Source of the DNA: Stentor roeselii
Taxonomy: Eukaryota > Ciliophora > Heterotrichea > Heterotrichida > Stentoridae
Direction: 5' to 3'
Assembly (NCBI GenBank): GCA_006503475.1
Contig: RSEH01000027.1
Coordinates: forward strand, 124,001 to 188,000
Length of the DNA stretch: 64,000 nt
Shown piece by piece: positions 57,601 through 64,000 of the stretch. The notes under the pieces were generated by a model. That model did no database searches, was not told where the DNA came from, and saw nothing but the letters and a program-made list of their open reading frames with translations. Positions within the stretch are counted from its first letter, which is position 1. Each line of letters begins with the position of its first letter. Both the position numbers and the translations under genes were made by a program.

Positions 57601-58712
57601 TAACTGTAAACACCCCAGTTGATTCCATGAGTTTTCTTCACAAAGCTGGCATTTCCTGTGATTTGGAAGTTTTCTCCCAGTTCAAACAGCCAAAAAACGT
57701 CCTGTCTTTCAACAAGGACATAATCATTAAACTCAGTGTATGAAAAGTGAACGTTTTCGAATACCCGAGGCTCTTGTTTCGTGTAAACCTGTTGAAAGTC
57801 AAAACTTGAGATGATGAAACCATTGACCAGTCCTATCATTAAGTAACGTTTAAAGATGTTCAGCTGTAAAGAAGTCACATTGCAGGCAAAAGAAGGAAGT
57901 TTCAAGGAATTCGAGATATAAAAAACATTTTGAGAACTCAGGTCTATGCGAATTATCTCAGACCCCACAGGAACTATTACAAAAAACTGGAATTTGTTAG
58001 AAACTGAAAAAATTTCATTGTATTGGTCCACTTGGTAGTTCAGTTCAATTTCTTGAAAGACTGTTGGGAAAGTTGAGTTAGTTATGTTCAGGAATATCAA
58101 AACTGGACCTTTTTCTCGGTAACCTGTTATTAAAAGAATGGAATCTATCCCCCCTTGGACTAGTCTTGGAAGGTGTAGGTCGTCAAGGGGCAGATCAATC
58201 AACACAGGGTCTCCAAACCCCGGCTTAAAGCTCAAGATTTTAATAGGAACAAAGTAAAGTCGATATTGAAACTTCCAAGTTATAACAAAAAGTCCGAAAT
58301 TTTCAGGACCTGAGTAAAATTGACAAGAATGGATTGAATCAAGAGTCACTTCTGTCAAGTTCCACAACATCTGGAACTGGAGATTAAGATAAAAAATAGT
58401 GACCTCGTTTTCACTGTAATAAATCAACAATTGGTTAGAACTCGAGTCACTGAACCAAGACTGTACTAAAAGAATTCGATTAAATCCTTCTATGCCCGGG
58501 TAATTAAAAGTTGACTGGACGTAAGAAGAGCTAGTCTGTAAAACTGTATTATTTTCTGGAGAAATTCGGAAAATCAAGTTGTCCCCTGAAAAAAAGTCGT
58601 TGAGGGCAAGAGAGAAACTTTCATCCTCATCTAAGATGTAAGCCGGTGACATGTCTTTGATCTTGACGAGGGACAGCGAAGAAATGATTAAAAAACTGAA
58701 CCAGAATATCAT
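54639..58712 (-). CDS. Large type I surface protein with propeller-like ectodomain
   Basis: A 1,357-residue protein with a signal peptide (MIFWFSFLIISSLSLVKI), a ~1,280-residue ectodomain with very many N-glycosylation sequons, one membrane helix (about 1304-1327, FWMLLVIFLIVLLLSLSIYY) and a 30-residue cytosolic tail. The ectodomain opens with DEDESFSLALNDFFSGDNLI and closes with NSKSGISTASFTLTIE, both like edges of dystroglycan/cadherin-type Ig modules; between them are repeated beta-strand motifs such as NGDIIILYN and GLVNGFIIS suggestive of beta-propeller blades. Likely a cell-surface adhesion or receptor protein; no specific homologue recognised. The stop TAA is followed directly by the PH-domain gene. 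Confidence 0.8.
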   Translation of the reverse strand: MIFWFSFLIISSLSLVKIKDMSPAYILDEDESFSLALNDFFSGDNLIFRISPENNTVLQTSSSYVQSTFNYPGIEGFNRILLVQSWFSDSSSNQLLIYYSENEVTIFYLNLQFQMLWNLTEVTLDSIHSCQFYSGPENFGLFVITWKFQYRLYFVPIKILSFKPGFGDPVLIDLPLDDLHLPRLVQGGIDSILLITGYREKGPVLIFLNITNSTFPTVFQEIELNYQVDQYNEIFSVSNKFQFFVIVPVGSEIIRIDLSSQNVFYISNSLKLPSFACNVTSLQLNIFKRYLMIGLVNGFIISSFDFQQVYTKQEPRVFENVHFSYTEFNDYVLVERQDVFWLFELGENFQITGNASFVKKTHGINWGVYSYYKSNCVFLSGQNGSIELFNVTFYYPKLTFSSSEQSFRYNLTALQQFPLRTASLFFNVSRPDKNPGYAQPFAMEAIEVYFDNLTAQVWIPWQMYVIGGNLSVKSCNFQLDCQCSYFKDELKWVPNFREVEKLEIGPNNFTSIVGNGDIIILYNISTASIYNQTSLITSISESGANIKNIIKCEVGYVIYAEISENFTGLIIYSSDPLFLVTSKESLKSPCLRVSCSRYYIVCEAEFGAYTYKIFDNRIWFPDKIMNSKLPGKIESSFLLQDNYLAVLLNTSQLMIIDLDTTWLIKNEINGPMLSLDYSGKKILSYTNILVVDEDFQVHMYDFYFNYLKKFLVLPGGKLKLYKDYLISYTESQILIINTLQWVTNSTIVNVSLNNWPEFSGYSDETHPLRLYFLNENFVSLFEVPEKYNNLNFTVKIIENDNISSIQYGALINCSIENQFNEVNLSIPLSLMVNGETIYKNETKIRQIQENNMKYQCGQVFLLPLGDIFLGQDLNGQLVDNPDYVQLGQRFYMSRELKPQENYDVIFYSQKLQMFISVKMCQLYILDFSMSEILEIQTFDVNNSYICDCHTGSVINDLESVYFVVGCSVAQNIYKEISGLDSLFHVLVFAKYDFFGLWVEHVLNVDFSPLKMKTTGLNGGEFIVLTAEEYYIQSLSTFYSNHLTITHGIIQGGILTIFNHSCIFSEVFFLDNYYLSDFDVIFDPMFSVFYIYALDVYFGLRIVKFQRDLICEDSGLVSFESSLVGYSVIVCGSNLLIAMDNTDINIYYLYNWTLPRFQSSILAYTDTYEAVQSSLRCSSDDFPHYAYLQMNNSGNFSVHIVDLLSSNLSNILIDFNLPNASTDPLRLSTFLDPNGTLALVNSGTKAIFSLSPFTLEIDTSKSCEKSRKKSFKINVKNSKSGISTASFTLTIEKYSQPDKIFKETFKFWMLLVIFLIVLLLSLSIYYLIKKFMRKGRAVNDLALFDYKNEFRELESLKS

Positions 58713-58779
58713 AAATTATGAACAAATTAAATCTTAACAAAATCCAGCTTTTTTCACTTCGATTATAAATTCAGTTTCC

Positions 58780-60198
58780 ATGAAAAGTGTTTCACTGAAA
58801 AACTATGGAGAAAAACTCGAAACTGAAAGACTTAACACCCCGCTGTCACTTGAAGCTTGTTACCGTGAAGGCATCGACCCAGAAGACCTGGTTTTTTATC
58901 CTTTTGAGGACTTTGCTCGACCAAACACGCAGAAAACGATTCAGAAGATGAACTTCGACTTTTATGAAACTCAAAGACAGAAACTCTTGAAAATCGTGAA
59001 AAAACAGTACCAGTCTTTACTCAAAACTCATAAAAGGACTCGGTCTCATAAGTCAGTTCTTTTAGGAGAACTGGTTTCTGAGGAGATTGAGAGACTTAAG
59101 CAGAAAAAGATGAAATATATTTCGAAACTTGTCAATTTCAAACTTGGGAATATTAAAAATACTGTTGAAGGCAGCAAAACTGAAGAAAACTTTAAAATGA
59201 GCAGCACTGTTTCTTCTAGATTTAACTTGGCAAGCACTTCAAGAGAATTCAGTAAAAATAATGAAGAGGTTCAAACTGTTTTTAAGAAAAACTTGGAAAA
59301 AGATGCAGCTTTGATTAGAGAGGAAAGGATTAAACAGCAGAAAATGATGGAAAATGAAAAGGCGAGAATTATTGATGCGGAAAAAAGAAGGAAAGAAGCT
59401 GAATTGAAACTTGCTGAACATCTTAGAAGGGTGAGGATCATGAGAGAAAGGGAAAATCAGGAAAAACAAGAAAAAATACAGAAAAAAATGAAACAGTCGG
59501 AAAAAAAACTGCAGTCTTTGGAATTAAAGAGAACTGAAGATAAACAGGACAAGATCTTGAAAGGAAAGGAAAGAATTTCAAGAGTTATTTCTTTGAAAAA
59601 TGTTTATGAAGAGACTATCAAGGAGATTAGAGATCAAATCATGAAGAAAGAAAATGAAAAAATTGAACATCATGTTGGAAAAAAGAATAAAAATCGAGAA
59701 GAGTTCTTGATTAGGATTAAGGAAAAAAATAAACAACATGATATCAAGTCTAAAATTTCTAGAGAAAAAATTGAGGAAAATATTGAAGAGAGGAAAAGGA
59801 TGACTTTGGAAAATTTTAAGAGTATGAGTCAAAAACTTGATAATCTAAAAACTGAAAGAAAAGAACACCAAGATATGATGAAGCAAAAAAATAAACTAAG
59901 AGAAGTTGAAAGAAACTGGAACTTCGAAAGAGCTCAGAAAAAGGAAGAGTTTTACAGAAAAGAAGTCATGGACGGAATCAAATCGAGCTTAGTCAGAGTC
60001 CAAAATATTGAATCAGCAAGAGATTTCATGAGAAGATTCCGTTATGACTTGAATGTCAAAACTCAAGCCAGCAGGGCCAAAATTGATCAAGAAATTTATT
60101 TGATGGAGGTTAAAAAAAAGTATGACATTGATAAGATTAATCAGATTTTGAATGAAGCGCCGACTGAGACTGAGAAAGAATTTTATTCAACTAGATAA
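58780..60198 (+). CDS. Charged coiled-coil protein, possibly cytoskeletal
   Basis: A 472-residue protein. The first ~90 residues form a folded-looking motif (LSLEACYREGIDPEDLVFYP, NFDFYETQRQKLLKIV) similar to the 'EACRREGVxPxEL' segment seen at the start of some metazoan coiled-coil proteins such as CCDC177-type; that similarity is from memory and weak. From about 165 to 440 it is Lys/Glu-rich coiled coil (RIIDAEKRRKEAELKLAEHL). Expected to be a cytoskeletal or ciliary filament component. It is divergent from the surface-protein gene, 67 bp between start codons. Stop TAA. Confidence 0.75.
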   Translation: MKSVSLKNYGEKLETERLNTPLSLEACYREGIDPEDLVFYPFEDFARPNTQKTIQKMNFDFYETQRQKLLKIVKKQYQSLLKTHKRTRSHKSVLLGELVSEEIERLKQKKMKYISKLVNFKLGNIKNTVEGSKTEENFKMSSTVSSRFNLASTSREFSKNNEEVQTVFKKNLEKDAALIREERIKQQKMMENEKARIIDAEKRRKEAELKLAEHLRRVRIMRERENQEKQEKIQKKMKQSEKKLQSLELKRTEDKQDKILKGKERISRVISLKNVYEETIKEIRDQIMKKENEKIEHHVGKKNKNREEFLIRIKEKNKQHDIKSKISREKIEENIEERKRMTLENFKSMSQKLDNLKTERKEHQDMMKQKNKLREVERNWNFERAQKKEEFYRKEVMDGIKSSLVRVQNIESARDFMRRFRYDLNVKTQASRAKIDQEIYLMEVKKKYDIDKINQILNEAPTETEKEFYSTR

Positions 60199-60332
60199 AT
60201 TTCTTGAGTTTTTAAGATTCAGTGTTTTTAGGGTTAAATGTATGATGTTTTAAGAGTTTACTCAGATGAGATTCAGAACCAAAAAACTGAAAACAATTTA
60301 TCTTAACTAATAACTTTATTTAATATCAATCT

Positions 60333-63300
60333 TCATGTAATACTCTTAGCCTGTGACCCTACAAAATTAGTAGCAAAACGATTTGCAAATTGAAGAGCTC
60401 TAACTTTTTCAAACTTGATCCACAGAAGTTTCATCCCTTTGTAAAACGTATAAATAGAAATAATAACTTGCACAAACATAGATGCCAGAACTGTATAAAT
60501 AATAGTCTCTTCATACATCTTCTGAGCAGAAACACTCAGATCCCACAAGTAGAGATAACTGATGACCATGACTAAAGTAATTGCAATTTCCCCAGTGATA
60601 TTCGACAAAAGAATCGCATTATCTTTAAACGGGCGATAATAAATCAAAAAGCCTAAATTCCCAATCGAAAACGCGATATTTAACCCTCCTTGAAGCAATG
60701 GAACCGAGTTAAGGTAAATCTGGCAAAATGCATAAGCAACACGTCTAGAAATATACAACAAGTAGAACTGAGAACTCCAAAACCCTTGATCATTTTTGAA
60801 TTCCCCAAAAAGACTTCCCCATTTCCTCTGAAAGCCTTCAGTGGGTTCACGAATTTTCGTCAACGAAATACATGAAGTGACAAAAATCAAAGGAGGGGTC
60901 AACACAGATGCGATCTAAATACCGACTACCGCTGTGAGTGTCGCAAAGAACTGACTAAGATACCCTTGAAAAGGCGACAAAACACTCTACATAAACTTTA
61001 CAGCCTTAAGTTGAACAACACTAAAAATCAAAATCTCTAAAATACTTTGAGTCCAATACCTCAAAAAAAAGCTGTATTTGTAATTTCCTAAGATTTTAAT
61101 AGCCTTAGCAGCCATGGCCCCGCCTTGACATTTCGACAGAGCATAAAGAAAAGGCCACATGAGAAGAGTCATAACAAATATCAGTAAAATCTTTCCAGTA
61201 TTAATCAAAAACATGGAAGTCTTCAACCCGTAACTTCTCGCTTCAAGGTAAGGTTCAGAACTCGCTTTTTCATCAAGAAAGCTGAAAAGATTAGGAAGGA
61301 TGTTGTACCCTGCGAATCCTTTTAAGAAAGTTCTCAGGTTTGGGGTCAGTTTATTGCTGTTCAATGGCAGAAAGACGAGGATTTGAATTGAGTTTAACAA
61401 GGCCCAGGCCGCTGCTGGGTTACTTATGATTGAAGACCCGACCGAAGTGGAGACTGCGGCTTGGACTACTGCGCCGATTGAGCCGAGGATGACTTGTATT
61501 GAAGGGTCAATTATCACTGGGGTGAAGGAAGGAAGACTGCCTTTGAAGTGATAGTCTTTTAGTTGAGATCTGTTCTTGCTGTAGAGAGGATGAGGGAATA
61601 GAGAGACTTGAAGCTGTGTATTGTTTTCAACGGAATTTTTAAAGCTTAGTCCGAAAGTGAATTCGAAATTTTCAGTTACCTTTAAAAGATTCGTTTTAAG
61701 GTCTGTTCTGTTAGTAATGGAAAAAACGAAACTTTCTTCAGTGATGTTTGAAAGAAAAGACTCAGAAAAGGTTAATTTTGCCAGGGTTATTGAGAGGATT
61801 GTTAAAACTCCTGAAAAGTAGTGCTTGATACAAGAGTTGTTCTCAGAGACATACCTGAACCCCAGGTCACATTCACATAAAGAAGAACTATTTACATTTG
61901 CATTGTTCACACATTTTGTGCAGAAAGGAAAGCATTTAATGCAAAGAGGAGGACAGTCTTCACAAGCACCTTTTGACAAATACTTGAAATCTTCACATCT
62001 GCAGTCTCCTTGAATAGGCGTCATGTTTTTGTAAATACATTCAGTGCACATGTCGATGTTTTCACAATCAGAACAGTTACCTGGGCACTTAGAGCACTTC
62101 AACAATGAATTCGAGGAACTATTGAAGAACCCTTTCAAACACTGACATTGAATACCATCAAAACCTGCAAATTTATCAATACAAACCTGACAATTACTGA
62201 AATGATTACAGATTTTGCAGTTAAAATGACATTTTAAGCAAGTTCCTTCTACAGTGATCTGAGTTTCATTATAATATCCCTGAACACACAAGCATCCTCC
62301 AGTAGACCTGGGATATGAATTTGAATCGACGCACTTTTCACATAGAAACTCTTTGGAACAACTGCGACATTCACTAAAACAAGCCAAACAAGACCCACTG
62401 ATGTCTAAAGAAGACTTGTTGTAAAAGCCTTCAATACAGAAACAACCGACTTCCTCATGTGGCGCAGAGTGAACGTCGATACAAGAGTCACAAAGAAAAG
62501 CCTTGGAGCAGCTCTTGCAGTTTGAATGGCAAGGGTCGCATGAGCCTCCAGATTCTAAAGTACTTAAATTGTAAAAGCCTTCTTCGCATTTACACCCGTA
62601 GTCAGCTTTTGGAATCGCTTTTAAAGTTAAGCAGTCCTTGCAGAGGTCGGCCTTTTCACAGGAATGACAGGTTGAGTGGCAATTTAGACATGTGTTCGAG
62701 GAGGTGAGTTGAGAGGTGTTGTAATAACCGACCTTGCAGGTGCAGCCTACTGTTGGGTGAGGACTGGCGTTGATGTCTTGGCAGGTCATGCAGATATGTG
62801 ATGTGTTGCACGTCAAGCAGTCAAGGTCGCATTTCAAGCAAGTCCCAGAGTTGATCAAAGCAGTGACATTGTAAAACCCTTCCTTGCATATACATCCAAT
62901 ATCCTTATGAACAAGAGCATTACTCTGTGCACAGGTTTCACATTGTAAATTATTTTTACAAGTGGCACATTCACCATAGCATGGTTTACACACGAAAGTG
63001 CTGCTAGTGAAATATTTTCCATCAGGGCAAGTGCATGGTGAAGAAGAAGCCACTCCATCTGAACAAATACAATTAACCACTGCTGAGTTCATTGTACAGC
63101 TATTCGACCCACAGGTGGTGCAGTTTAAACAATTTTGATCCATACACCCTGATGTGCAAGGACTGCAGGTTGTTGCATCTGAAGTCGAAATGCAGTAGTC
63201 TAAAAGCTCTTCTTGTATCGAAGGGTTGCAAGGCCAGCTGCATGTCGGAACAAGACAGTTAGGCCCACTGTAAGACCCTGAGTAAAAAGATGTCAAATCA

Positions 63301-63965
63301 ACACTAGAATCATACAGATAAAAACTCCAAAGAAAACCAACAAATGAAGACCCGTCATACCCGATGTAATGATAATAAGTTCCTGATTCAGGAAAGCCAA
63401 AAGAATGACTGATACTAAGAACTTGAACTCCATTCGCAAAGTAAGTCGCCTGGTTTCCACTGTTCTTCATCGCTACAAAAGTCCACTTTTCTATTTAAAA
63501 ATTACTTGGGTCCACAGTGTCGAAGTTAGGACTGGACTGACTGGAATAAGCGTTGTTTTTACAGAACTCGCCTCGAAGACTGTCACTTGTCATCACTCTC
63601 ACAAAGCTGAAGTAGTTGTTGCAGTCTTTGAAACGTAGAGACAAGTAATGATCAGTAGTGGCTTCGAATGGGTAAATCCACAGCAGGATTGAAAAAGTTG
63701 TTCCAATGTTTATAGGGGAAGATTTTATGTCGTTTGGAGGCAATTGGATCAGCTGGGAAACTGATGAAAAATAAGCACCACGGTCTATTGGAGAAGTGTC
63801 GTGAGATGTTGTGTCGATGCTGTCTCCATTCTGGCCGTGATTACCTGAAAGAGAGTAGTCGTAAAAGACCTGCCCGAAGTTTTTTCCGAATCTGTAGCGA
63901 ACTAGTTCAGTCGTTGATGCTAGATTAGTGACCAAGATTAATATTCCAATGACAACTGTAGGCAT
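60333..63965 (-). CDS. LamG-like / cysteine-rich repeat / multi-pass membrane protein (three 15-nt introns)
   Basis: Four exons (63965-63506, 63490-61002, 60986-60930, 60914-60333) encode 1,195 residues. After a signal peptide (MPTVVIGILILVTNLAS) comes a LamG/concanavalin-like domain (RGAYFSSVSQLIQLPPND). About seven ~50-residue cysteine-rich units follow, each of the form LCxxC...GCxCxxGFYNxS...GSCxxCHxxCxSC; most carry an N-glycosylation sequon (YNxS/T) at the same position. The last ~450 residues are multi-pass, with FYLLYISRRVAY and YYRPFKDN resembling TRP/Flc-like channel regions. This layout is common in ciliates. The frame stays open to the window edge, so an upstream Met cannot be excluded. 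Stop TGA. Confidence 0.85.
60915..60929 (-). other. 15-nt intron 3 of the cysteine-rich membrane protein gene
   Basis: On the coding strand the intron is GTAGTCGGTATTTAG, with an in-frame TAG. Removal joins FATLTA to IASVLTPPLIF, which continues the multi-pass region. The total spliced coding length of 3,588 nt is divisible by three. Confidence 0.92.
60987..61001 (-). other. 15-nt intron 2 of the cysteine-rich membrane protein gene
   Basis: On the coding strand the intron is GTAAAGTTTATGTAG, with an in-frame TAG. Removal joins VVQLKA to SVLSPFQGYL. The exon after it is only 57 nt long. Confidence 0.92.
63491..63505 (-). other. 15-nt intron 1 of the cysteine-rich membrane protein gene
   Basis: On the coding strand the intron is GTAATTTTTAAATAG, with an in-frame TAA. 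Removal joins FDTVDP to KKWTFVAMKN, completing the LamG-like domain. Confidence 0.92.
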
Positions 63966-64000
63966 AAAGCGACTGGTTAAAATGTTAAAATTCGGAGAGT

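Noticed and set aside
23424-60335. The genes ending in TGA (cyclase, lipase-like, cysteine-rich membrane protein) as selenoproteins
   Set aside because: Beyond each TGA the frame closes within a few codons and shows no conserved continuation or SECIS-like fold, so these are ordinary stops.

Overview
The window looks like macronuclear DNA of a heterotrich ciliate, most likely Stentor or a close relative. It is AT-rich and very gene-dense. Genes sit on both strands and are often only 3 to 90 bp apart. TAA, TAG and TGA all end intact reading frames, so the code is standard, which argues against Blepharisma (UGA = Trp) and Condylostoma. Five introns can be inferred, and every one is exactly 15 nt with GT...AG ends; removing them restores three long proteins. 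Fifteen-nucleotide introns with a standard code are the Stentor signature. The gene content also fits a ciliate: BBS5, a P-type-ATPase/guanylyl-cyclase fusion, OSCA/TMEM63-type channels and a cysteine-rich multi-pass membrane protein.

Layout. 1-5.6 kb: the end of an unknown gene, a small unknown gene, a selenocysteine tRNA gene (1248-1333), an F-box/LRR/ankyrin gene, a small membrane protein and a C2-like/coiled-coil/GAR-like gene. 5.6-11.8 kb: a convergent relative of that gene, a NEK-type kinase with a 15-nt intron in its glycine loop, an RBR ubiquitin ligase with C-terminal membrane segments, and an ABC1/ADCK kinase. 12-22.9 kb: a head-to-tail array of four OSCA/TMEM63-like genes, the outer two decayed and the inner two intact. 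23.4-36.2 kb: two tandem ~2,000-residue P4-ATPase/guanylyl-cyclase fusions. The first keeps cyclase catalytic residues; the second has lost them in both cyclase halves; both have lost the ATPase phosphorylation aspartate.

37.4-43.5 kb: a RecQ-family protein without helicase ATPase motifs, a 1,000-residue protein with a possible GNAT-like segment, and a secreted acid-lipase-like protein whose nucleophile serine is replaced. 43.6-48.7 kb: a 67-residue cysteine-rich protein, BBS5, a two-finger C2H2 protein, a tail-anchored TPR protein, a type I membrane protein and a Rab GTPase. 48.7-54.6 kb: an EF-hand gene bracketed by two short tandem duplications, a Myb/SANT protein, a protein with about five calponin-homology domains, a coiled-coil protein and a PH-domain protein. 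54.6-64 kb: a 1,357-residue surface protein, a coiled-coil protein, and a LamG-like/cysteine-rich/multi-pass membrane protein with three introns.

Several genes could serve ciliary, cortical and sensory functions (BBS5, NEK kinase, GAR and CH proteins, OSCA-type channels, guanylyl cyclase), but there is no evidence that they form an operon or co-regulated unit. The strongest lead for a new system is the tandem cyclase pair, one apparently active and one a full-length pseudoenzyme. The RecQ and lipase relatives are also full-length but lack catalytic residues. I see no viral or transposable element and no CRISPR array.
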